A stretch of DNA of 64,000 bases, from the NCBI GenBank assembly GCA_902362375.1, contig CABIVS010000010.1, positions 187,908 to 251,907 of the forward strand, given 5' to 3'. How positions within the stretch are numbered: position 1 is the first letter of the stretch; the number at the start of each line of letters is the position of its first letter. Source of the stretch: Bacteroidaceae bacterium (GTDB lineage Bacteria; Bacteroidota; Bacteroidia; Bacteroidales; Bacteroidaceae). Made by a program: the position numbers and the translations under genes. Of the stretch, positions 37,228 to 45,611 are shown piece after piece. Below the pieces are notes generated by a model. It was given only the letters and a program-made list of their open reading frames with translations. It was not told the DNA's origin and ran no database searches.

Positions 37228-37656
37228 ATGCGGACTATTACATTAATTATCATTCATTGCAGTGCCACGCCGGAAGGAAAATCCCTTTCGGCGGAGGCTT
37301 GCCGACAGGATCATATCTTGCACCGTGGCTTCCGTGATATTGGCTATCATTTTTACATTACTCGCGACGGGGAGATCCACCGGGGACGTGCTTTAGAAAA
37401 GATTGGAGCACACTGCCGGAATCATAATGCTCATTCGATAGGTGTTTGTTATGAAGGAGGATTGGATGCGGGCGGAAAGCCGAAAGATACGCGTACTGTG
37501 GAGCAAAAAGGAGCTTTGCTTGCTTTGTTGAGGGAGTTGAAAAGGCAGTTCCCGAAAGCGTTGATTGTGGGACATCGGGACTTGAATCCAATGAAAGGAT
37601 GTCCGTGCTTTGATGCGGTGAAAGAGTATTCACAGGTAATTTCTTGTCAAAAGTAG
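37228..37656 (+). CDS. N-acetylmuramoyl-L-alanine amidase, T7 lysozyme-like
   Basis: This 142-aa amidase_2-fold enzyme cleaves the amide between muramic acid and the stem peptide of peptidoglycan. Zinc ligands appear as His10 (IIIHCSAT), His116 (VGHRDLN) and Cys125 (GCPCFDA). A conserved tyrosine lies in DIGYHFYITRDG, and IGVCYEGGLD is typical. No signal peptide is present, so export would need a holin or the neighbouring small membrane protein. It resembles phage lysozymes and probably derives from one; it now sits at the 3' end of the cassette, convergent with the capsule operon. Confidence 0.92.
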   Translation: MRTITLIIIHCSATPEGKSLSAEACRQDHILHRGFRDIGYHFYITRDGEIHRGRALEKIGAHCRNHNAHSIGVCYEGGLDAGGKPKDTRTVEQKGALLALLRELKRQFPKALIVGHRDLNPMKGCPCFDAVKEYSQVISCQK

Positions 37657-37693
37657 CCTAAAAAGCAGTTTTAAAAAGCACCATAAAATTAAA

Positions 37694-37729
37694 AACAAAG
37701 CGTGATTCCACTCGGTTTCACGCTTTGTT
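37694..37729. terminator. Terminator between the amidase gene and the capsule operon
   Basis: AACAAAGCGTGA (37694-37705) pairs perfectly with TCACGCTTTGTT (37718-37729); short A/T runs lie on both sides. It probably ends the amidase transcript and, from the other strand, the capsule operon. Confidence 0.75.
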
Positions 37730-37788
37730 ATAGCTATTTTCCAATAATACCCAGTTGTTATTTTCACTCATCTAGTTATCTCTCCTTC

Positions 37789-38229
37789 TTACTCTGATTT
37801 ATACGCTCCATCTTTAGCCTCAAATATCACAGAAGGCTCAATCACCTCTACAGTATGCCATGCGCCTTTAGGGATTTGGCAACCATATTTTGCCTCAGCA
37901 GGACAGAGGTGAATGCGTTGTCTTTCTCGATATTCCACCTTACGAGATACATCCTGCACATCCATACTATGTGGAAGTCCAGATATACTATTCTCATACA
38001 AAATAACTTCTTCGTAAATAACTTCATCCAACTTACCACACAAACAAATTACAGTTTCTGTGGTATCTTCATGCCGATGGATAGGCACTTTAGTTTCTGG
38101 CAACAATGCGTTTAGCATACGTTGACTAGTATCGGCAGATGAGGTGCGTAGGTCGAAGTTCTGACGCAAACGTGGATTCTCCATAGCTTGTTCAAATAGC
38201 TTGCCCAAAAACTCTTTATCAAATTCCAT
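37789..38229 (-). CDS. wbuC: WbuC-family cupin metalloprotein
   Basis: This 146-aa single-domain cupin has metal-binding histidines in VPIHRHEDTTETV and the second cupin motif in IPKGAWHTVEV. N-terminal LLFEQA-like and RLRQNFDLR segments match the WbuC family, found at the end of O-antigen and capsule loci that contain FucNAc genes. Its reaction is unknown; a role in sugar-nucleotide modification is presumed. It is the 3'-terminal gene of the operon, 5 bases after the initiating transferase gene. Confidence 0.88.
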   Translation of the reverse strand: MEFDKEFLGKLFEQAMENPRLRQNFDLRTSSADTSQRMLNALLPETKVPIHRHEDTTETVICLCGKLDEVIYEEVILYENSISGLPHSMDVQDVSRKVEYRERQRIHLCPAEAKYGCQIPKGAWHTVEVIEPSVIFEAKDGAYKSE

Positions 38230-38234
38230 AATCG

Positions 38235-39224
38235 TTATTGTTTCAATGATATGAGATATTCTTCATGCAAATGATAGTATTTTTTCATAAACAATATGTA
38301 TACGATAGCCAATACAGCTAATACACCCACCAAATATAACCAATGAGCAAACACTGTATCGGGACAAAGATAGATAAATCCAAGGGAAATCACTAACTGC
38401 ATAACCGTATACAGCAATGAAACTTTTACATGACCCACTTTCAACTCATTAGCCATAATCTGATAAGCATGCTTACGATGTGCCTCACCCAAGTTCTCGT
38501 GCAACATAATACGATGTACAATAGTCAGACAGCCATCCACACCATATACTAACAAGAATATCAGCCAAGTAATATCCGTTGTCTTGATCATCACATTACC
38601 TAACAGAAACAGTATGATAAAAGCAATGCCGATAGAGCCGACATCCCCTGCAAAGCATTTCGCTTTACCCTTCGGACAGAAATTGAAAATACAAAACACC
38701 AATGAAGAAAGAATCGTTGATATGATCAAACTCTGTTCTACAAAAACACCATTCATATTCACCAACGTCAATGGAACCAATACAGCCAAAGAGTATCCTG
38801 CTGTGATACCATTGATTCCATCCATGAAGTTTATTACATTCGTGGCACCGACATATACTATTAGTGCCAACAGTATAATCCACCACATTGACCAATGCAA
38901 TATGCCGAGCTGATAGAACGCCATTGCGGCAGCTGCAAATTGAGCGACCAATCTTACAGAGTCCGGTAATGAATGGATGTCATCTACAAAGCTAATGCCT
39001 GCTACAAGTGTCAGACCCACTAGAAACCAAGGATATTGAAATCCGAAGAAGGCGCTCCAAATCCATATACCAATCAAAAAGATTATACCTCCGCCACGCA
39101 ATACAATAGTGGAGTGTGATGAGCGTTCGTTGGGTTTGTCAATAATGTTGCATTTATCCGCAATACGGAAATAGAGGAGTTCTGCTATGAGAAGCAGAAT
39201 AAAAATAATAATGTATGTTATCAT
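38235..39224 (-). CDS. MraY/WecA-family polyprenyl-phosphate sugar-1-phosphate transferase
   Basis: This 329-aa inner-membrane enzyme has about 10 helices. It transfers an N-acetylhexosamine-1-phosphate to undecaprenyl phosphate to start the repeat unit. Catalytic/metal motifs are DDIHSLPDS (Asp81-82), NVINFMDGINGI (Asn132, Asp135) and the loop GDVGSI; HRKHAYQIM stands in place of the carbohydrate-recognition histidine motif. It is closest in type to WbpL-like enzymes, whose substrates are UDP-FucNAc or UDP-QuiNAc. Because the other initiating transferase in this operon is a broken remnant (41666-42498), this gene is probably the only initiator visible in the locus. Confidence 0.92.
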   Translation of the reverse strand: MITYIIIFILLLIAELLYFRIADKCNIIDKPNERSSHSTIVLRGGGIIFLIGIWIWSAFFGFQYPWFLVGLTLVAGISFVDDIHSLPDSVRLVAQFAAAAMAFYQLGILHWSMWWIILLALIVYVGATNVINFMDGINGITAGYSLAVLVPLTLVNMNGVFVEQSLIISTILSSLVFCIFNFCPKGKAKCFAGDVGSIGIAFIILFLLGNVMIKTTDITWLIFLLVYGVDGCLTIVHRIMLHENLGEAHRKHAYQIMANELKVGHVKVSLLYTVMQLVISLGFIYLCPDTVFAHWLYLVGVLAVLAIVYILFMKKYYHLHEEYLISLKQ

Positions 39225-39365
39225 ATGAATTAGTTTTGTCTGAATATATCCGGAATGATCTTATCTTTATTTATAACTCATGTGCATATAAAAAAATTAT
39301 AGTTTTCAAAAATCTCTATGTAGCACACAGTAAATAAGACCCAATAATTCGTTTCTTCTTCTACT

Positions 39366-40262
39366 TCAAATTTTATAATTCGTTAGTACATCTAACGGTT
39401 CCCAACCAAGTTCCTTACGTGCTTTCTCATTACTAAAAGTGAGGTTCTTGGTCATCTTTTCTAATTTATAGCTGTTGATAGGAGCTCTTGTCCCTAAAAG
39501 ATCACCAACTAAAGCCATACACTTAGCCATCCACATTGGAATACAGATAGGTCTACTTTTGCCTAGTTGCTCTGCTATCGACTTACTAATCTGCCCAAAA
39601 GTCGGTTGGAATGTATCACACACATTATAAACTCCTCCTTTCTTGACCAAAGCAGGCATAATACAAGCAATATCTTCTGCCATCAAAATACTCTTCACAA
39701 CCCTACCTCCGGCAATATTCATGTAAAAACCTTTCTTCACACCATTTACCATAGTACCAAGATTACCCGGAGCATCCTTACCAGCAAGAAGTGAAGGACG
39801 AAGAATTCCCAGAACTACATTATGCATCCCACACCATTTAGTCAGATACTCCTCTGCCAAAATCTTACTTTTAGCATATGGAGTGTCCCCTTCCAGCGGA
39901 TGATCTTCGGTAATCAACTCACCAGACTCACAGCCATATACCGCCACAGTACTGATAAAAACCAGAGCCTTAGGGGGACCCACTTTTTCTAGTGCATTAC
40001 ACAAATGAACTGTACCAGTGTAGTTCACATCAAAAAAAGCCTGTTTCTCTGCTTCAGTTTTAGGCACGACATGAGCCTTACCACAAGCATGCAATACTAC
40101 ATCATAATGTTGCTCCAGCCGAGGAACCTCCTTTGCCAAATTCGTTTTAATCATATCATCAGGAGTGATACCGCAAGTAGTCACCTCATACATTTTGTCC
40201 AATATCGGACGGATATTCTTGCCAAGAAAACCCGTACCACCGGTAAACAATAATTTATCCAT
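39366..40262 (-). CDS. NAD-dependent epimerase/reductase (WbpV-like)
   Basis: This 298-aa short-chain dehydrogenase-type enzyme acts on nucleotide sugars. The cofactor motif is FTGGTGFLGKNI, the serine region FISTVAVYGCES, and the catalytic Tyr-Lys lies in DTPYAKSKILAEEY. The position between WbuB and the MraY-like transferase matches the wbpV-wbpL type arrangement, in which the enzyme reduces UDP-4-keto-6-deoxy-HexNAc to UDP-QuiNAc or UDP-FucNAc, the substrate of the initiating transferase. It shares one base with the wbuB stop region, so the two are translationally coupled. Exact stereochemistry cannot be read from sequence. Confidence 0.85.
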   Translation of the reverse strand: MDKLLFTGGTGFLGKNIRPILDKMYEVTTCGITPDDMIKTNLAKEVPRLEQHYDVVLHACGKAHVVPKTEAEKQAFFDVNYTGTVHLCNALEKVGPPKALVFISTVAVYGCESGELITEDHPLEGDTPYAKSKILAEEYLTKWCGMHNVVLGILRPSLLAGKDAPGNLGTMVNGVKKGFYMNIAGGRVVKSILMAEDIACIMPALVKKGGVYNVCDTFQPTFGQISKSIAEQLGKSRPICIPMWMAKCMALVGDLLGTRAPINSYKLEKMTKNLTFSNEKARKELGWEPLDVLTNYKI

Positions 40263-41383
40263 TATATAGCTTTCAAGAATTTATCCAAAATTACACTTTC
40301 AGAATATTCACTCTCAGCCAGAGCTCTTGCCTTTCGGCCCATTTCAATCAAGGTTGTTCTGTCCCATTTTTCAGGCCATCCACAATAGCCAATACCTTCC
40401 TCACGAATCAGCAAATCTATCTCACTACCTTTAGGTCCAAAGAATAAAATAGGACGACCTGATGCCAGAATGTTGTAAGTCTTACTTGGAACACCCAAGC
40501 CGTACATACCCTCCTGAAGAGTTACGAGAGCAATATCACAAGCAGCCAATACCTCATTCTGCTGAGAACGGAAATAAGGACCATGAAAAAAAACATTTTT
40601 CCGCTTTCTCTCCTTGAGTTTTTTCTCCATCGCTCCCGTACCATAAAAATGCAACTCCACATCCTCTGGTAACATATCCATCACCTTGTCCAATCCTTGC
40701 ACACGCCCAATGTTACCGGCATATTCAAGAATTATCTTACCTTCCGGAAATGGCTGTGGTTTGATATTGCCGATATCTGCCCAATTTTCTATAATAGTAA
40801 CCTTAGGATTTTCCCATTTACCAACCTTCTGCTCTAGCACATTTGCCATATCACGCCCAAGAACAATCAGCTGATCGGCTTTCGTATAAGCCTTATCAAA
40901 GATATATTTGAACAGACTGTACATGGGTAGTTTCAAGCCAGCGGGACGAGTATTTTCAGGAAATACATCATGTACAAGGATGTTCAGTTCAAATCCTTTT
41001 TTTTTCTTTAGTCTCGCCATTAATGGAATCATAGGAGCCGGATTCGTCACCATCAGCACCTTATCTCCAGTACATACATACTTGCGTACCAGAGCTATCA
41101 TTCTTCGACTCATTAAAATGAAAGAAAGAGCCTTACCCTTGGTGGTATTCTTATCCAAATCAGATCCTAACGCACGATGTACCTCAATGCTCTCGTGAAG
41201 TTTAAACTTATTGTTTGCGTCAAGCTTCTTTCGCTTGTCATATATCTCAGGACCACAAATTACTCCCACATTGTACTTCTGTGCCATTGCATTGGCAATC
41301 TCGCCAAGGATGTAGCTCGTGGAAGTTTCATCTGGTGGGAAAAGTTCGGTTACTATCCAAAGTCGTTGAGTTATGTTACCCAT
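40262..41383 (-). CDS. wbuB: Glycosyltransferase WbuB-like (GT4, putative FucNAc transferase)
   Basis: This 373-aa GT-B-fold glycosyltransferase has N-terminal WIVTELFPPDETSTSYI and the C-terminal donor site GLGVPSKTYNILASGRPILFF with EYAGNIGRVQGLDKV. It corresponds to WbuB, the proposed L-FucNAc transferase of E. coli O26-type clusters, which fits the FnlA/B/C and WbuC genes in this operon. A broken relative of the same family lies immediately upstream in the operon (41666-42498), with matching openings (ELSPPEETSTAYIMGEI there). The stop overlaps the ATG of the next gene. The 282-base gap before it contains only a large imperfect palindrome. Confidence 0.9.
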   Translation of the reverse strand: MGNITQRLWIVTELFPPDETSTSYILGEIANAMAQKYNVGVICGPEIYDKRKKLDANNKFKLHESIEVHRALGSDLDKNTTKGKALSFILMSRRMIALVRKYVCTGDKVLMVTNPAPMIPLMARLKKKKGFELNILVHDVFPENTRPAGLKLPMYSLFKYIFDKAYTKADQLIVLGRDMANVLEQKVGKWENPKVTIIENWADIGNIKPQPFPEGKIILEYAGNIGRVQGLDKVMDMLPEDVELHFYGTGAMEKKLKERKRKNVFFHGPYFRSQQNEVLAACDIALVTLQEGMYGLGVPSKTYNILASGRPILFFGPKGSEIDLLIREEGIGYCGWPEKWDRTTLIEMGRKARALAESEYSESVILDKFLKAI

Positions 41384-41474
41384 TATTTATATCCTTTTAG
41401 TTTTTTCTATTCACAAACAGGAGTAAACACCTAATACCATCCACCCTCCTGTAAGCATTCAATTAATGGCATCC

Positions 41475-41513
41475 CCCTTAGTTTGGTCACCTTTAAAGTG
41501 CCCAGACTAAGGG
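41475..41513. repeat. 39-base imperfect palindrome upstream of wbuB
   Basis: The arms CCCTTAGTTTGGTCACCTT (41475-41493) and 41495-41513 (begins AAAGTGCCCAGACTAAGGG) are reverse complements at 16 of 19 positions around a single central T. It sits in otherwise featureless AT-rich DNA between the intact wbuB and the pseudogene. Confidence 0.65.
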
Positions 41514-41665
41514 ATCTGTTAATTAATACGTTTGATTTTCGATGTAACTATCTATTTTTCCACAACACTCCCGAATAGCCTCTCTACAAAGCAATTTCAT
41601 AAATATCAAAAATAAAATTCAGCTATCTTTTAATATTTATTTAGAGATAAAACAGGGTAAAAGTG

Positions 41666-42498
41666 CTACTTTATCCATATAACTGCATGGTTGAAATGTA
41701 AGACGACCGACCCACTCGAACATACGTATATTCTAAATTCACGACGTGTAGGATATACCTTTTCCATATACTCTTTCTCATCTGTGATCTGGTCACCATA
41801 GATAAAGTCATAAAGTGCTGCCGGTCCACTCAATCCTACCGGCACTTTTGCCGCCTCATTCCATTTTCCATAACGAAACATATCAAAAGGGTAAATACTA
41901 TTAATGTCTCCCAAATTTTCTATTTGGATAATTTCCAAATTAGGATTATATGGCATTGTCTTTTCTCTCAGAACATCAGTCATCTCTCTCCCTAATGATA
42001 TTATTTTATCCATACGGGCATACGATCTATTAAAGATGTTGAGGCACTGTCTGTATATTAAATTAGGAAATTTGAACCTCATTAGTAGAGGTTCTGGAAA
42101 AAGATCGTAAGCAAGAAAAGATATTTCATAATCTTTTTTCTATGAAAGGCCATTATATTAGTAATGGGAATAGATTACTAACTAGTAATACTTTATCTCC
42201 TTTATTTATTACCTTCTTTGATGCCTTACGTAGACACCAACTCATTAATAGGAATTTACGAATTCTAGAGAGCTTATTTGCTTTGTTTTCCTTAATTCCT
42301 TTGACTCGAATTGTTGTAACGCCCGCTATCAATGATGATTTTGGTAAAACCTTTAATTTGTTCTGGTCGTATGCCTCTGGCCCGCAAACAACAGTCACAT
42401 TATACTTGTCCGAAAAAGTTTTTGCAATTTCCCCCATTATATATGCCGTTGAAGTTTCTTCTGGGGGGGGAAAGTTCAGATATTACGATTAAATTCAT
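41666..42498 (-). pseudogene. Chimeric remnant: WbuB-like glycosyltransferase 5' part joined to a sugar-transferase 3' part
   Basis: From the ATG at 42498 the frame reads MNLIVISELS and then fails at an 8-C tract (42463-42470); removing one C restores PPEETSTAYIMGEIAK, which continues in the frame from 42437. That frame ends at a TAA near 42152, exactly where the intact paralogue reads on. After another shift, DYEISFLAYDLFPEPLLMRF resumes the same family. Near 41850 the homology switches to GLSGPAALYDFIYGDQITDE and KVYPTRREF, the C-terminal part of a polyprenyl-phosphate sugar phosphotransferase. The piece therefore carries two frameshifts, one nonsense codon and a deletion fusion, and cannot encode a working enzyme. 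It marks an ancestral glycosyltransferase plus initiating-transferase pair since lost. Confidence 0.82.
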
Positions 42499-42511
42499 AG
42501 AACTAACAAAA

Positions 42512-43354
42512 TTAATTTTTATTTTTCATTAATTCCTGTTCAGCAATCTTTGCATCAACAACGAAACGGTAGAAGTATGCTTGAAGGAATGCCCAAACAT
42601 GTCCTGCTTCACCATCGAGGAAACCCAACTTAATGTAAAACTTGTACCAATAGTACATTTTAGCTCTAAAATATTTTGGGAGTCGATAATATAAGCCATC
42701 TCGAAGTTTCTTCGCTTTTTCGGGCTCGCCATCTAATACAGCATTTTCTCGTCCGCTCCTGACAGCAAAATAGTCAGCCACCTCTCGGGTTGCATACCAA
42801 TTGTGCTTATCAATGAAGGCGTTCAGACTTTTAAAGTCATAATGCTCACAATCTTTTTTCAGGTCAATACAGCGACCTTCGCTCAACACGATGTGCTCGC
42901 CCATTGAACGATCCTCAAATCTTCCTTTGCCATACTTGAAGATAGTTATCTTCAGGAAAGGATAAGCACCTCCATGTTTCAGAAACTTGCCCAGAAAGAA
43001 AATCTTGAAGCGCATCATCATACCTGATACATCATCATCCTTATGCTTCTCACACTCGGTTAGAATCTCCTGCTTCAACTCTGGAGTTACGCACTCGTCA
43101 GCATCAAAACGGAACACCCAATTGGTTTTGATATCGGTATTGTCAATAGCCCAATTGAACTGCTTTGCATAATCTACAAAAGGTTCGTGATGATATATCT
43201 CTGCGCCCAAATTCTCGGCAAGTTCCACGGTTCTATCCGTGCTGCCGCTATCGACGACTACTATTCTTTCTACCCAACCCTTTACAGAGTTGATACATCT
43301 CTCGATGTTTGCCTCCTCATTTTTCGTGAGGATAATTACTGTCATATCTAGCAT
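42512..43354 (-). CDS. Glycosyltransferase family 2 (WaaE/KdtX-like)
   Basis: This 280-aa GT-A glycosyltransferase begins MLDMTVIILTKNEEANIERC, followed by VVDSGSTDRTVELAENLG and the nucleotide/metal motif FRFDADECVTPEL. The layout with GKFLKHGGAYPFLKI and FEDRSMGEHIVL matches the WaaE/beta-1,4-glucosyltransferase subgroup. The frame is open to 43498, overlapping the upstream gene by about 140 bases; the ATG at 43354, next to that gene's stop, is preferred. The acceptor and donor sugars are not determinable. The pseudogene follows 13 bases downstream. Confidence 0.88.
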   Translation of the reverse strand: MLDMTVIILTKNEEANIERCINSVKGWVERIVVVDSGSTDRTVELAENLGAEIYHHEPFVDYAKQFNWAIDNTDIKTNWVFRFDADECVTPELKQEILTECEKHKDDDVSGMMMRFKIFFLGKFLKHGGAYPFLKITIFKYGKGRFEDRSMGEHIVLSEGRCIDLKKDCEHYDFKSLNAFIDKHNWYATREVADYFAVRSGRENAVLDGEPEKAKKLRDGLYYRLPKYFRAKMYYWYKFYIKLGFLDGEAGHVWAFLQAYFYRFVVDAKIAEQELMKNKN

Positions 43355-43355
43355 A

Positions 43356-44591
43356 TTACAAATGTAAGATCTGTTTATATAAGTATACATAATCATGAAA
43401 CCGGTCGTACTTATTAAAATACAATACGGCTCTCTTGCGACATGCATTTTTTTGAGCAACCTTTTCTTTATTCGATTGTTTACGAACATCTTGTACATAG
43501 AAAGCCAAGGCTTCTACATTACCTTTATCAGTAACCCAACCGGTTTCCTTGTCCAATATTTCAGGGGATCCACCTGTTCTATAAGTAATCACAGGAGTTC
43601 CACAAGCCAAGGCCTCCATATTAACTGTTGGAAGAGAATCTTGATATGTAGGATTAATAAACACATCTGCAGCAGAGTAGTATTCCGCAAGTTCTTGCTG
43701 ATTAGCAGTTCTTTGAAGACCAATTACATTATTCGGTAATCCTTGAAGCTGAGATTCCTCCAAACCTATCAATATAATTCTATAGTTATCGTCCAATATT
43801 GAACTGAGTTTCATAAACTCATTAAACCGTCTAAGGCCACCACCTTCGAACCAACCTGTTGCAACTCCAAGCACGATAGTACGATTCCCTATGTTATGAC
43901 GGTCTCTCACAATACTATTCTCAGATATTTTAAAGATATCTAAATCGATACCATTATGGATTACATGTGTAGGGTATTTCTTGAGATATGATTCTTTCAC
44001 TACACTCTCAACCCAAGTCGAAACAGGTACTATTGTGAGATTAGGAACAGAGTTAAAAATCTTATTTTTTTGGTTCCAATTACATCTTGAATTATCAAAT
44101 AGAACAGAACTTGGATAATCTGTCTTCAAAGCACATTTTGAGCAACCCTTTTTCCATTTCATACACCCTATTGCATCAAAATGAGAACAGTGACCTGTCA
44201 TAGACCAGCAATCGTGTAACGTCCATACAACGGGTATGTTTGCTCTACTTAGGTATGTAAATAGCAATGAATAATTAATGTAATATCCATGTATGTTGTG
44301 CAAATGAATAATATCAGGATCTAGCTCTTTGATCTTCTTGATTAAATTTCGGGTTGAAAAATATGAACCTAATCCATGCATATCAAAAAGGCGTGTTAAT
44401 ACAGCATGAATCTTGCTGACTAAAGGTGACCCTATTCGATAGTATTGGGATTTACAAGGAGACTCAGGATTGCGTGCTGAATACATAATCCAACTATCCC
44501 AACCACACGCCAATACCTGTTCACCTATAGCTTGAGCAATGGAGCCTGTAGAACGAGTAATACCTGAATTTATTTGAAGTATTTTTGGCAT
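43356..44591 (-). CDS. Glycosyltransferase family 4
   Basis: This 411-aa GT-B enzyme has N-terminal LQINSGITRSTGSIAQAIGE, the acceptor-side LHDCWSMTGHCSHFDAIGC with a cysteine cluster (GCMKWKKGCSKC) that may bind zinc, and HNGIDLDIFK. The donor-binding region is FINPTYQDSLPTVNMEALACGTPVI-like with the E-x7-E pattern, followed by TYRTGGSPEIL. It is related to WcaC/WcfI-type capsule transferases. It is cytoplasmic or membrane-associated and adds one sugar to the lipid-linked repeat unit; sugar specificity is unknown. It lies 3 bases from the upstream gene. Confidence 0.9.
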   Translation of the reverse strand: MPKILQINSGITRSTGSIAQAIGEQVLACGWDSWIMYSARNPESPCKSQYYRIGSPLVSKIHAVLTRLFDMHGLGSYFSTRNLIKKIKELDPDIIHLHNIHGYYINYSLLFTYLSRANIPVVWTLHDCWSMTGHCSHFDAIGCMKWKKGCSKCALKTDYPSSVLFDNSRCNWNQKNKIFNSVPNLTIVPVSTWVESVVKESYLKKYPTHVIHNGIDLDIFKISENSIVRDRHNIGNRTIVLGVATGWFEGGGLRRFNEFMKLSSILDDNYRIILIGLEESQLQGLPNNVIGLQRTANQQELAEYYSAADVFINPTYQDSLPTVNMEALACGTPVITYRTGGSPEILDKETGWVTDKGNVEALAFYVQDVRKQSNKEKVAQKNACRKRAVLYFNKYDRFHDYVYLYKQILHL

Positions 44592-44594
44592 ATT

Positions 44595-45611
44595 CTATAA
44601 CTGAGGTCTATGTCCAATTATATGTTTTAATGTTTTGATAATAAATCTACAATTCTTTGCACCCAAAACTATCAAGGCGTAGTAGTATATATAAAAATAG
44701 AAAGACTGAGCATAGCCCATTTCTTTTAGTCTTCGCGCATACTCTCTAAACACTTTTATTCCTTTATTCCTCTGGATTTCAAGAACTGGATATGAATACT
44801 TAGATTGATTTAGCATTAAAATCTTATTGGAATCGTCATTATGCTCTTTGGCAATATAATCTTGCAGCTTGATATACCAAGCCATAAAATTAATGGAGTT
44901 GTCAATCGTTATTGTGCCAGGTGTGTATATCGCCTTCTCACTTTCACTACTTCCAAAAAATGGCGTACCGCCCTCTATAGCCTGGGTGATAATTACACGA
45001 GAATATGCAGCAGGATATTTATAGCATGTTTCTGCCAACAAATACATTTGATAAAGAAGAGAACTATCAAATTTTTCGCTTTCAAATTCTAAAGCACAGT
45101 CTCTGCGAATTGTAAACCCAGAAACAAATACACTCTTACCAAATAAATCTATATAGGTTTCTTTACAAGGTGGAAAGACCCGATCCTCAGAGTAGTACCT
45201 AAAATCCTCATGATCTCCGTTCGCAAAATTATTGCGATATGATCTCAGGATATATCCACAATCAGAATGTTCTTTTGCGAAATCAAAGAACTTATCAAAA
45301 GCACCTGGCATAAACAGGTCATCATCACCCATGAACATGATAAAGTGGCCCTTTGCTACACGAATAAGGTTACGGAGATTCTTGTCATAACCACAATTTT
45401 CCTCATTTTCGATATAGTTAACCTCATATCGTGTCTTTGACTTGAAATCAAGAACCTGTTTGCGTATTTCTTCTCGTTTAGGGGATTTATCTTCACAAAT
45501 TACAATCTCAACCTCATCTACATGAGTTGTGTCAATGCTATTGAGCAAACGACGTATTTCTGCAGGCCTGTTATAACTTGGGATGCAGATGGAAAAGAGT
45601 TTTTCTTCCAT
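44595..45611 (-). CDS. Glycosyltransferase family 2
   Basis: This 338-aa GT-A glycosyltransferase starts EKLFSICIPSYNRPAEIRRL. The nucleotide-binding Asp is in VICEDKSPKREE, and the metal-binding DxD-type motif in FIMFMGDDDLFMPG. The C-terminal third is longer than minimal GT2 enzymes and has hydrophobic/aromatic stretches (YFYIYYYALIVLG) that may associate with the membrane. The stop of the upstream gene overlaps its start by one base. It is one of two complete GT2 enzymes in this operon. Confidence 0.9.
   Translation of the reverse strand: MEEKLFSICIPSYNRPAEIRRLLNSIDTTHVDEVEIVICEDKSPKREEIRKQVLDFKSKTRYEVNYIENEENCGYDKNLRNLIRVAKGHFIMFMGDDDLFMPGAFDKFFDFAKEHSDCGYILRSYRNNFANGDHEDFRYYSEDRVFPPCKETYIDLFGKSVFVSGFTIRRDCALEFESEKFDSSLLYQMYLLAETCYKYPAAYSRVIITQAIEGGTPFFGSSESEKAIYTPGTITIDNSINFMAWYIKLQDYIAKEHNDDSNKILMLNQSKYSYPVLEIQRNKGIKVFREYARRLKEMGYAQSFYFYIYYYALIVLGAKNCRFIIKTLKHIIGHRPQL

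Noticed and set aside
42463..42470. Active phase-variation switch at the 8-C tract
   Set aside because: Correcting the tract would still leave a TAA, a second frameshift and a gene fusion downstream, so no functional protein could be switched on.
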